Origin: Rhodanobacter_A agri
GTDB taxonomy: Bacteria; Pseudomonadota; Gammaproteobacteria; Xanthomonadales; Rhodanobacteraceae
Length of the DNA stretch: 64,000 bases
NCBI RefSeq assembly: GCF_044904705.1
Contig: NZ_JADIKL010000003.1
Span: 62,001 to 126,000 of the forward strand
Reading direction: 5' to 3'
Below, piece by piece: positions 55,337 through 63,114 of this stretch (position 1 is the stretch's first letter; every line of letters begins with the position of its first letter). The translations under genes were made by a program, and so were the position numbers. The notes below the pieces were generated by a model. It was not told the origin of the DNA, ran no database searches, and saw only the letters and a list, made by a program, of their open reading frames with translations.

Positions 55337-55433
55337 CAGCCGCAGGATATTGCGCGAGCCATGCATGGTTCGCCGACAGGCCCTGCGCTAGAGTCTCCCT
55401 CGCCATTCGGCGTACCAATCGGGGAGAAAATCC

Positions 55434-55844
55434 ATGGGCATGATGCAGGAGTTCAAGGCGTTCGCCATGCGCGGCAACGTGATGGACATGGCCGTCGGTA
55501 TCGTGATCGGCGGCGCCTTCGGCAAGATCGTCAGCTCGCTGGTCAGCGACGTCATCATGCCGCCGATCGGCATGCTTACCGGTGGCATCGATTTCTCGGC
55601 GATGAAATGGGTGCTCAAACCCGCCGACGACAGCGACCCCAAGCACAAGATCGCCGAGGTGGCGATCAACTACGGCACCTTCATCAATACCATCATCACC
55701 TTCATCATCGTCGCCTTCGCGATCTTCATGGTGATCAAGCTGATGAACCGCATGCAGAAGAAGAAGGAAGAAGCGCCCGCCGCGCCGCCGGCCGACGTGG
55801 CCCTGCTCACCGAAATCCGCGACCTGCTCAAGAACAAGCAATGA
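55434..55844 (+). CDS. mscL: Large-conductance mechanosensitive channel MscL
   Basis: The protein has 136 residues (E. coli 136). MscL opens under membrane tension to release solutes on hypo-osmotic shock. The N-terminal helix and TM1 read MQEFKAFAMRGNVMDMAVGIVIGGAFGKIVSSLVSDVIMPPIG in overview; TM2 is NTIITFIIVAFAIFMVIKLMN; the C-terminal bundle ends VALLTEIRDLLKNK. GGGGAG eight bases before the ATG supports the start. A strong GC hairpin follows the stop. Confidence 0.98.
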   Translation: MGMMQEFKAFAMRGNVMDMAVGIVIGGAFGKIVSSLVSDVIMPPIGMLTGGIDFSAMKWVLKPADDSDPKHKIAEVAINYGTFINTIITFIIVAFAIFMVIKLMNRMQKKKEEAPAAPPADVALLTEIRDLLKNKQ

Positions 55845-55853
55845 CATTCATCC

Positions 55854-55880
55854 GCGGGGGCGGCTTCGGGCCGCCCCCGC
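55854..55880. terminator. GC hairpin after mscL
   Basis: An 11-bp GC-rich stem (55854-55864 with 55870-55880) with a 5-base TTCGG loop begins nine bases after the mscL stop. There is no T-run. It most likely ends or protects the mscL message. Confidence 0.7.
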
Positions 55881-55959
55881 ATCCGCAAGCCGTGACTTCC
55901 GGCCCAAGCGGGGCGCCTCATCGGCGCGATAATCGCGGCTTCACTGCCTGGAGCCACGC

Positions 55960-57396
55960 ATGCGCCGCCCTACCCTTACCCTGCTCGCCGCCAGCTTGTT
56001 GCTGGCCACCGGTCTCGCCAGCGCCGCTGACACCGTCATTCCCGACGCGGCCGTAAAGACGGCAGAACAGCTACGCGACAAAGCGCTAGACGACGGTACG
56101 GCGATGACCGTGCTGACCTCGCTCACCACCGAGGTAGGTCCGCGCCTGGCCGGCAGCGACGCCGACCAGCGCGCCCGCGACTGGGCGGTGGCGAAGTTCA
56201 AGGCGCTGGGTTTCGACAAGGTCTATACCGAGCCGGCGACCTATCCGCTGTGGGTGCGCCGCCACGAAAGCGGCGCCATCGTGGCGCCATTCCCCCAGCA
56301 TCTGGTGCTCACCGCACTGGGCTACTCGCCGGGCACGCCCAAGGGCGGACTCACCGCGCAGGTCGTCAGCTTCGACAGCCTCGATGCGCTGAAGGCGGCC
56401 GACCCCGCCACGATCAAGGGCAAGATCGTCTACGTCGGCGCCCGCATGCAGCGGCACCAGGACGGCCACGACTACGGCATCGGCTCGGCCATGCGCGTGG
56501 CCGGCCCGGTGATCGCCTCGAAGAAGGGGGCCGCCGGCTACCTGCTGCGCTCGGCCGGCACCGACGCGCACGAGCGCATCGCCCACACCGGCGTCACCGG
56601 CTTCACCAACGCTGCCGAAGGTATTCCCGCTGCCGCGCTCTCCAACCCCGATGCCGACCAGCTGGAGCGCGAGCTGGGCTACGGCAAGCCAGTGACGGTG
56701 AAGCTGGACCTCGACTGCGGCATCGTGGGCGAATACACCGGCGCCAACGTGATCGGTGAGATCACCGGCCGCAAGCATCCCGACCAGGTCGTCGCCATCG
56801 GCGGGCACCTGGATTCCTGGGATCCGGGCACCGGCGCGATCGACGATGGTGCCGGCATCGCCATCTCGATGGCCGCCGCCAAACTGATCCACGACTTGCC
56901 GCGGCGCCCCGACCGCACCATCCGCGTGATCGCCTTCGCGAACGAGGAGATGGGCCTGTGGGGCGCGCGTGCCTATGCCGACAAGCATGCGAAGGAAGTG
57001 TCGAAATTCCTGCTTGGCACCGACTCCGACCTCGGCGCCGGCAAGGTGTACCGCATGAACGCCAGCGTCGCGCCGTCGGCCCGCCACGCCATCGAACAGA
57101 TCGCCGACGTGCTGAAGCCGCTGGGTGTGGCCTACGACGCCAAGCGCCCCGGCGGCGGCGGCTCCGACCTTGGCTCCATGCACGCCAAGGGCATGGCGGC
57201 GCTGACGCTGGACCAGGACGCCACCCACTACTTCGACTGGCACCACACGCCGAACGACACGCTGGACAAGGTCGACCCGAAGGAGCTGGCACAGAACGTG
57301 GCGGCGTATGCGGCCTGGACTTACATGGCGGCGCAGGCCGATGGCGATTTCGGCTCGGCACCCGGTGCCTTCGCCAGCGATGGCGCGGAAGAGTGA
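55960..57396 (+). CDS. Secreted M28-family zinc metallopeptidase
   Basis: The protein has 478 residues. A signal peptide is cut at about ASA (residue 22). A PA-type insert lies at about 115-260. The co-catalytic zinc site is visible: IGGHLDSWDPGTGAIDDGAG (His and Asp), FANEEMGLWG with the catalytic Glu pair, LGTDSDLGAG, and WHHTPNDTLDKVD with the last His. The pattern fits carboxypeptidase Q-like or aminopeptidase M28 proteins. The location is presumably periplasmic or extracellular. It has no partner gene; a perfect hairpin lies between it and the convergent RND gene. Confidence 0.9.
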   Translation: MRRPTLTLLAASLLLATGLASAADTVIPDAAVKTAEQLRDKALDDGTAMTVLTSLTTEVGPRLAGSDADQRARDWAVAKFKALGFDKVYTEPATYPLWVRRHESGAIVAPFPQHLVLTALGYSPGTPKGGLTAQVVSFDSLDALKAADPATIKGKIVYVGARMQRHQDGHDYGIGSAMRVAGPVIASKKGAAGYLLRSAGTDAHERIAHTGVTGFTNAAEGIPAAALSNPDADQLERELGYGKPVTVKLDLDCGIVGEYTGANVIGEITGRKHPDQVVAIGGHLDSWDPGTGAIDDGAGIAISMAAAKLIHDLPRRPDRTIRVIAFANEEMGLWGARAYADKHAKEVSKFLLGTDSDLGAGKVYRMNASVAPSARHAIEQIADVLKPLGVAYDAKRPGGGGSDLGSMHAKGMAALTLDQDATHYFDWHHTPNDTLDKVDPKELAQNVAAYAAWTYMAAQADGDFGSAPGAFASDGAEE

Positions 57397-57418
57397 GGCC
57401 GGCGGCGATCTGCTGAAA

Positions 57419-57450
57419 CGAACAAGGCGGCCTACGGGCCGCCTTGTTCG
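57419..57450. terminator. Perfect bidirectional terminator hairpin
   Basis: A perfect 14-bp stem (57419-57432 with 57437-57450) with a TACG loop. The arms are CGAACAAGGCGGCC and GGCCGCCTTGTTCG, so there is a short U-rich end on either strand. Its right edge touches the stop codon of the RND gene (57451-57453). It serves both convergent genes. Confidence 0.85.
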
Positions 57451-60400
57451 TCATGGCGCCGGCAAACGCTCCGCGCCCGGCGTGCGCTTGCGCCCGAAGC
57501 GCTGCTGCAGTCGGTCCATGTACAGGTAGATCACCGGCGTCAGGTACAGCGTGAGCACCTGCGACACCACCAGGCCGCCCACCACGGCAAGGCCCAGCGG
57601 GCGGCGCGAGGACGCGCCGGCGCCGATGCCCAGCGCAATCGGCAGCGTGCCGGCGAACGCCGCCATGGTGGTCATCATGATCGGGCGGAAGCGCACGTGG
57701 CAGGCCTCGATGATGGCTTCGGCCGGCGACATGCCTTCCACGCGTTGCCGCTCCAGCGCGAAGTCGATCAGCATGATCGCGTTCTTCTTCACGATGCCGA
57801 TCAGCATCACGATGCCGACGAAGGAGAACAGGTCCAGCGGCGCATGGAAGAGCATCAGCGTGAGCAGCGCGCCCACGCCCGCCGCGGGCAGGCCGGAGAG
57901 AATCGTCAGCGGGTGGATGAAGCTCTCGTACAGAATGCCCAGCACCAGGTAGATCACGAACAAGGCCAGTGCCAGCAGCATGCCCATGCCTTGCATCGAA
58001 TCCTGGAAAGCCTGCGCGGTGCCCTGCACGCTGCCGGTGATCGACGCCGGCAGGTTGAGCCGGCGCATCGCGCCGCCTATCTCAGCTACCGCCTGGCTGA
58101 GGCTCACGCCCGGCGCGAGGTTGAACGAAATGGTCACCGCAGGCAGCTCGCCCTGGTGGTTCACGGTGAGCGGCTGCGCCTTGCGGGTGAAACTCGCCAC
58201 CGTACTGAGCGGCACCAGCGTGCCGGTGTTCGAGGTGACATAGAGCTGCGACAGCACCGCCGGGTCGTTCTGCAGCTCGTACGGCGCCTGCAGGATCACC
58301 CAGTACTGCGTGGCAGTCCCGTAGATGGTGGAGATCTGGCCCTCGCCGAACGCAGTGCCCAACGCGCTCTGCACCTGGTACATGGTGAGCCCCAGCGGCG
58401 CCAGCTTGTCGCGATCCACCTGCACCTGGATGGCCGGGCCATTCAGGTCGAGATCGCTGGTGACGTCCTGGAATCCGGGCAGTCTGGCGAAGGCATCGAG
58501 TACCTTGCCCGACTCGGCGTACAGCGCGTTGAGGTCGGTGGACTGCAAGGTGTACTGGTACTCCGCCTTGGAGGCGCGGCCGCCCACCTGGATCTGCGGC
58601 GGGTTCTGCAGGTAGGCGCGGATGCCCGGCACCTTGGCGAACTTCGCGCGCAGCTCCTGGATGATCTGGTCGGGATCGAGCTCGCGCTCGCTCGCCGGCT
58701 TCAGCCGCATGAAGATCGAGCCGTTGTTGGTGGTGGTGCGCGGGCCACCCGAACCCACCGACGACATGTAGGCGGCGATGTTCGGATCCTGGCCCACGAT
58801 CTCCGCCAGTTTCTGCTGGCGCACCGCCATGCCGGCGATGGAGATATCGTCTGGGCCCTCGGTATTGGCGCTCAACTGGCCGGTATCGCCGGCCGGAATG
58901 AAATCCTTGTCCACCACCACGAACAGCACCGCGGTGGCAACGAGGCTGGCGAAGAACACGCCCATCACCATGCGCGGATGCGCCACGGCCCAGGCCAGCG
59001 AGCGGTTGTAGCCGTCGCGCACATGGTTGAAGCCGCGATCGAAGGCGAGCGCCACGCGGGATTTCTGCTCGTGCTCGGCATGCTTCACGAAGCGGCTGCA
59101 CAGCATCGGCGTGAGCGTGATCGAGACGAAACCCGAGATCAGGATCGCGGTCGAGATCACCACCGCGAACTCGTGGAACAGCCGACCCACGATGCCGCCC
59201 ATGAACATCACCGGCAGGAACACGGCCACCAGCGACAGCGTCATCGAAAAGATGGTGAAGCCGATCTCGCCGGCGCCGACGAGCGAGGCCTCGTACGGGT
59301 CCATGCCGGCCTCGACGTGGCGCACGATGTTCTCCAGCATCACGATCGCATCGTCCACCACAAAGCCGACCACCAGGGTCAGCGCCAGCAGCGAGAGATT
59401 GTCCAGGCTGTAGCCCAACGCGTACATCACGCCGAAGGTACCGATCACCGACACCGGCAGTGCCAACGCGGGGATCAGCGTCGCCGAGGCGTTGCCCAGG
59501 AACAGATAGATCACCAGGATCACTAGCACGCCGGCCAGCAGCAAGGTGAACTGCACATCATCCACCGAGGCGCGGATCGAATCGGAGCGGTCGTACAGCG
59601 TCTCCAGCTTGATCCCGGGCGGCAGCGTGGCCTTGAACTGCGGCAGCACCGCGCGGATGCGATCGATCGTCGCCACGGTGTTGGAGCCGGGCTGGCGATC
59701 GATCGCCAGCACCACCGCGCGCCTGCCGTTGAACCAGCTCGCCAGCTGGTCGTTTTGCACGCTGTCCGCGGCGTGGCCAAGCTGCGACAAGCGCACCGGT
59801 GCGCCGTTGCGATACGCCACGATCAGGTTGTTGTATGGCTCGGCCCGCCGCAGCTGGCCATCGGAACTCACCTGCAGCAGCTGCCGGCTGCCATTGAGCG
59901 AACCGGTGGCCAGGTTGACGTTGGCGTTCGCGATCGCCTGCTGCACCGCATCGATGCCGATCCCGTTGGCGGCCAGCTTGGCGGGGTCGACGCTGATGCG
60001 CACGGCGTACTTCTGCGAGCCGAACACACCCACCTGGGCCACGCCGTTGATCATCGACAGCTCCTGCGCCAGCTGCGTCTCGCCGTACTCATCCACGGTG
60101 GACAGCGGCAGCGTGTCGGAACTGAGCGTGAGGTAGAGGATCGCCTTGTCCGCCGGATTGACCTTGCGGAAAGTGGGTGGCGTGGGCATGTTGGTGGGCA
60201 GCTGGCGCTGCGCCGCCGAGATGGCCGCCTGCACGTCCTGCGCGGCACCGTCGATGTTGCGGCCGAGGTCGAAGGTCAGCGTGATCGAGGTCGATCCGAG
60301 CGCGCTGGTCGAGGTCATCTGGCTGATGCCGGCGATGGTCGAGAACTGGTTCTCCAACGGCGTGGCCACCGCGGTGGCCATGGTCTCCGGCGAAGCGCCG

Positions 60401-60555
60401 GGCAGGCTTGCGCTCACCGAGATGGTGGGAAAGTCCACGTTCGGCAGTTCGTTCACCGGCAGATTCGGATAGGCGACCACGCCGAATACGATCAGCGCGA
60501 TCATCAGCAACGCCGTCATCACCGGTCGCCGGATGCACAGGGCAGGCAGGTTCAA
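57451..60555 (-). CDS. RND multidrug efflux pump, inner-membrane subunit (MdtB/MdtC-like)
   Basis: The protein has 1034 residues, a full-length hydrophobic/amphiphilic exporter of the HAE1 type. It starts with LNLPALCIRRPVMTALLMIALIVFGVVAY and contains the porter-domain segments LPGASPETMATAVATPLE, the TM4 motif GFVVDDAIVMLENIVRHVE with the two proton-relay Asp, and the C-terminal GIVKKNAIMLIDFALERQR. Two large periplasmic loops and twelve helices fit the family. The likely start is TTG at 60555 with AGGAGG ten bases upstream; an ATG at 60600 adds 15 residues but encloses that ribosome site. It is preceded by its adaptor gene and by marR. Confidence 0.95.
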   Translation of the reverse strand: MNLPALCIRRPVMTALLMIALIVFGVVAYPNLPVNELPNVDFPTISVSASLPGASPETMATAVATPLENQFSTIAGISQMTSTSALGSTSITLTFDLGRNIDGAAQDVQAAISAAQRQLPTNMPTPPTFRKVNPADKAILYLTLSSDTLPLSTVDEYGETQLAQELSMINGVAQVGVFGSQKYAVRISVDPAKLAANGIGIDAVQQAIANANVNLATGSLNGSRQLLQVSSDGQLRRAEPYNNLIVAYRNGAPVRLSQLGHAADSVQNDQLASWFNGRRAVVLAIDRQPGSNTVATIDRIRAVLPQFKATLPPGIKLETLYDRSDSIRASVDDVQFTLLLAGVLVILVIYLFLGNASATLIPALALPVSVIGTFGVMYALGYSLDNLSLLALTLVVGFVVDDAIVMLENIVRHVEAGMDPYEASLVGAGEIGFTIFSMTLSLVAVFLPVMFMGGIVGRLFHEFAVVISTAILISGFVSITLTPMLCSRFVKHAEHEQKSRVALAFDRGFNHVRDGYNRSLAWAVAHPRMVMGVFFASLVATAVLFVVVDKDFIPAGDTGQLSANTEGPDDISIAGMAVRQQKLAEIVGQDPNIAAYMSSVGSGGPRTTTNNGSIFMRLKPASERELDPDQIIQELRAKFAKVPGIRAYLQNPPQIQVGGRASKAEYQYTLQSTDLNALYAESGKVLDAFARLPGFQDVTSDLDLNGPAIQVQVDRDKLAPLGLTMYQVQSALGTAFGEGQISTIYGTATQYWVILQAPYELQNDPAVLSQLYVTSNTGTLVPLSTVASFTRKAQPLTVNHQGELPAVTISFNLAPGVSLSQAVAEIGGAMRRLNLPASITGSVQGTAQAFQDSMQGMGMLLALALFVIYLVLGILYESFIHPLTILSGLPAAGVGALLTLMLFHAPLDLFSFVGIVMLIGIVKKNAIMLIDFALERQRVEGMSPAEAIIEACHVRFRPIMMTTMAAFAGTLPIALGIGAGASSRRPLGLAVVGGLVVSQVLTLYLTPVIYLYMDRLQQRFGRKRTPGAERLPAP

Positions 60556-60600
60556 GGCAGCCGCCCTCCTTTCGAAACCCGTTGTGCCTGCAGGCCACAT

Positions 60601-60730
60601 ACGCTCGGGTCACGATTCATGCGGTGGTGCGAATCCGCATAGCACGTTCGCACCTTCCCCCCTCCGTGCGGAGGGGTCAGTCTTGCCACTACCTTCATCA
60701 AGCCGCGGCAGGAGCGAAACATGGCGGCGC
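60601..60730. other. Gap with two hairpins between the RND adaptor and pump genes
   Basis: Two hairpins are visible: ATGCGG/CCGCAT (60619-60640) and a stronger CCCCTCC-GTGC-GGAGGGG (60659-60676). The gap is 175 bases if the pump starts at the TTG, long for an operon of this type, so the hairpins may reduce expression of the pump relative to the adaptor. No gene is present. Confidence 0.55.
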
Positions 60731-61858
60731 TCACCCCTTCACCACCTGCACATGCGTGCCGTTGGTGAGCAGCATCTGGCCGTCCGTGACTACCTGCTCG
60801 CCCGCATCCAGGCCTTTCTCGATCACCAGGCGGTCGCCACTGCTCTGTCCCGTCGTCACCATGCGCTGCTGCACGCTGCCGTCGGCGGCGACCACAAACA
60901 CGAAGCTGCCGTTCGGCGAGTTCTGCAGCGCTTCCACCGGCACGGTCACGACGTTGGCGAGGCGGGTGGTAGGCAGATGCAGCTGCACGTACTGGCCCGG
61001 GGTCAGCCGGTCGTCGGTGTTCGGATACACCGCCTTCAGCTGGATCGTGCCGGTGGTGGCATCCACCGTGTTGTTGATGAAATCCAGGGTGGCCTCGAGC
61101 GGCGGCCCCTTCGCGCCCGGAACGGTGGCGCCGACCGTCACCTTGCCGCGCGCATGGGCGGCCTTCACGCCATCCAGTGCCGTCTCGGGCACGGAAAAGG
61201 TGAGGTAGATCGGCCGCACCTGGTTGAGCACCACCAGGTTGGTGCTATTGGCGCTCACCTGCGCGCCGGGGTAAACCAGCGGCGCGCCGGCGATGCTGTC
61301 CACCGGCGCGACGATCCGCGCGTAGCCGAGCTGGGTCTGCGCCATTTCCACCGCCGCCCTGTCCGCCTTCACCGAGGCGGCATAGATGCCCACATTCGCC
61401 TTGTAGGTGTCGTAGTCGGTCTGCGCGACGTAACCCTTGGCCAGCATCGGCGTATAGCGGCGCAATACCTGTTCGGCGTTCACGAGCTGGGCCTGGTCCT
61501 TGGCGAGGTTGCCGCGCGCCTGATCCAGCTGCGCCTGCAACAGGCTGGGATCGATCCGCTCGATCACCTGCCCTGCCTTCACCCGGCCGCCCGGAACGAA
61601 CGCCAGCGACTCCAGCTGCCCGCTGACGCGCGACTGCACGGTCACGCTGGAATACGCCTCGACGCTGCCGATCACCTTGAGCGAGAGGTCGAGATCGCCG
61701 CGCTGCGCCACTGCCACCTTCACCGGCACCGCCTGTGTGGCGACCGATTTATCCGCATCGCTCTTGCCCCGGCCGGACCATCCGCGCGCGACCAGCGCGA
61801 CCAGCACCACCGCGACCAGCAGCGCCACGAGCTTCTTCCAGGACATGCGCTGGGGCAT
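60731..61858 (-). CDS. RND efflux periplasmic adaptor (MdtA-like)
   Basis: The protein has 375 residues. One N-terminal helix (about 8-25, KKLVALLVAVVLVALVAR) anchors it to the inner membrane. A lipoyl-like domain (QSRVSGQLESLAFVPGGRVKAGQVIERIDP), a helical hairpin (about 115-180) and beta-barrel domains follow; the second lipoyl half ends LGYARIVAPVDSIAGAPLVYPGAQVS. It links the RND pump to an outer-membrane channel. The ATG at 61858 has GGAG five bases upstream, which decides against the longer frame. It is the middle gene of marR-adaptor-pump. Confidence 0.94.
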   Translation of the reverse strand: MPQRMSWKKLVALLVAVVLVALVARGWSGRGKSDADKSVATQAVPVKVAVAQRGDLDLSLKVIGSVEAYSSVTVQSRVSGQLESLAFVPGGRVKAGQVIERIDPSLLQAQLDQARGNLAKDQAQLVNAEQVLRRYTPMLAKGYVAQTDYDTYKANVGIYAASVKADRAAVEMAQTQLGYARIVAPVDSIAGAPLVYPGAQVSANSTNLVVLNQVRPIYLTFSVPETALDGVKAAHARGKVTVGATVPGAKGPPLEATLDFINNTVDATTGTIQLKAVYPNTDDRLTPGQYVQLHLPTTRLANVVTVPVEALQNSPNGSFVFVVAADGSVQQRMVTTGQSSGDRLVIEKGLDAGEQVVTDGQMLLTNGTHVQVVKG

Positions 61859-61954
61859 GGGAACTCCAGTATCGAATCGGGCATTCCCGCCGACTGGCAA
61901 ACCACGCTATCGCGACGCCGGAGCACAGCAGGAATCAAATGAATAACAAACGCA

Positions 61955-61985
61955 CGCATGCAACGATGCGCTGACTGTCATGACA
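61955..61985. promoter_or_regulatory. Candidate MarR operators upstream of the RND genes
   Basis: Two palindromes lie in the A/T-rich gap between marR and the adaptor gene: CGCAT-N6-ATGCG (61955-61970) and TGTCATGACA (61976-61985). MarR proteins bind symmetric sites of this size. The location about 100-130 bases before the adaptor start suits autoregulated control of the pump. The assignment is inference. Confidence 0.45.
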
Positions 61986-62071
61986 CATTCTGCGCCGACT
62001 GCGCGGCGCGGGACCCGCAACGCCCGGCACTTGGCAGGCGCGACGAATGTGGCTAGGGCATCCGCCCGCGG

Positions 62072-62536
62072 CTATTCCTTGCGCGTTGCCGGCGCTTCGG
62101 CCGTGTCCAGTGCCTGCAGGTTTTCCTTGATCCGCCCGATCACCGCCAGCGCCTGCTTCAGCTCGTCGTAGTCGATGCCCTGGGTAACCTCGCTACGCAG
62201 CTCGCGCGCGATCTGCTCCATGTCGTCCACCACGTCGTGCGCCTGTGCGGTGACATACAGCCGCCACGCGCGCCGATCCTTCGGGTCCGGCCGGCGCTCA
62301 ACGAAACCGGCAGCCTGCAGGCGGTCGATCACCCTGCCCACCGCGATCGGCTCCATCTCCAGCGCCTCGGCCAGCTCGGTCTGGCGCATACCTTCGCGGT
62401 GGTACAGCATCTTGGTGGCGCGCCACTGCGCGCGGGTCAGGCCGAATTTCACCGCGCGCCGGTCGAAATGCTTGCGGAACAGCAAGGTCACGTCGTTCAG
62501 CAAATAGCCGAAGGAAAGCTCTTCTGTTTTCGCCAT
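62072..62536 (-). CDS. MarR-family transcriptional regulator
   Basis: The protein has 154 residues. It shows the MarR winged helix: LTRAQWRATKMLYHREGMRQTELAEALEMEPIAVGRVIDRLQAAGFVERRPDPKDRRAWRLYVT in overview, with the wing RPDPKDRRAW. MarR proteins are homodimeric repressors released by phenolic or other toxic compounds. The position directly upstream of, and on the same strand as, an RND adaptor and pump suggests it regulates them. The ATG at 62536 has a GAGG site about 11 bases upstream; the longer frame overlaps the divergent macro-domain gene's upstream region. Ligand unknown. Confidence 0.94.
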   Translation of the reverse strand: MAKTEELSFGYLLNDVTLLFRKHFDRRAVKFGLTRAQWRATKMLYHREGMRQTELAEALEMEPIAVGRVIDRLQAAGFVERRPDPKDRRAWRLYVTAQAHDVVDDMEQIARELRSEVTQGIDYDELKQALAVIGRIKENLQALDTAEAPATRKE

Positions 62537-62592
62537 GATGGTCGCAACCTCGCCCGCATTGGGCTCAAGCATAAGCCGAAAGCCACACGCAC

Positions 62593-63114
62593 ATGCCCCT
62601 CGCCGTCATCACCGCCGACATCACCACGCTGGCCGTCGACGCCATCGTCAACGCAGCCAACGAGACCTTGCTCGGGGGCGGCGGGGTCGATGGCGCCATC
62701 CACCGCGCCGCCGGTCCGGCGCTGCTGGCCGCCTGCCGCGCGCTGCCGGAAGCCGCTCCCGGGGTACGCTGCCCCACCGGCGAGGCCCGGATCACGCCGG
62801 GATTCGCGTTGCCGGCTCGTCAGGTGATCCACACCGTGGGTCCGATCTGGCGCGGAGGTGCGTATGGCGAGGCGCAGCTGCTGGAGAGCTGCCACCGCAA
62901 CGCCGTGCAATTGGCGCGCGAACACGGCCTGCACCGCATTGCCTTCCCGGCGATCAGCTGCGGCGTCTACGGCTACCCCGCGTCGCTGGCCGCCGTGATC
63001 GCGCTGGGCACGCTGCGCAAGGAACTGGCCAGCGACCCCGCATTCGACCTCATTGTGTGCTGCTACAGCGAGCCGATGCGTGCGGTGTTTCAGGCGGCAC
63101 TCACTTCACTTTGA
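62593..63114 (+). CDS. Macro-domain O-acetyl-ADP-ribose deacetylase (YmdB type)
   Basis: The protein has 173 residues and is a single macro domain of the YmdB/MacroD group: ITADITTLAVDAIVNAANETLLGGGGVDGAIHRAAG, with the catalytic-loop Asn and the Asp in GGVDGAIH, then IHTVGPIW, FPAISCGVYGYP and the closing VCCYSEPM. These enzymes remove acetyl from O-acetyl-ADP-ribose, and some members remove ADP-ribose from proteins. It is divergent from marR and overlaps the end of the convergent batD by 14 bases. Confidence 0.93.
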   Translation: MPLAVITADITTLAVDAIVNAANETLLGGGGVDGAIHRAAGPALLAACRALPEAAPGVRCPTGEARITPGFALPARQVIHTVGPIWRGGAYGEAQLLESCHRNAVQLAREHGLHRIAFPAISCGVYGYPASLAAVIALGTLRKELASDPAFDLIVCCYSEPMRAVFQAALTSL

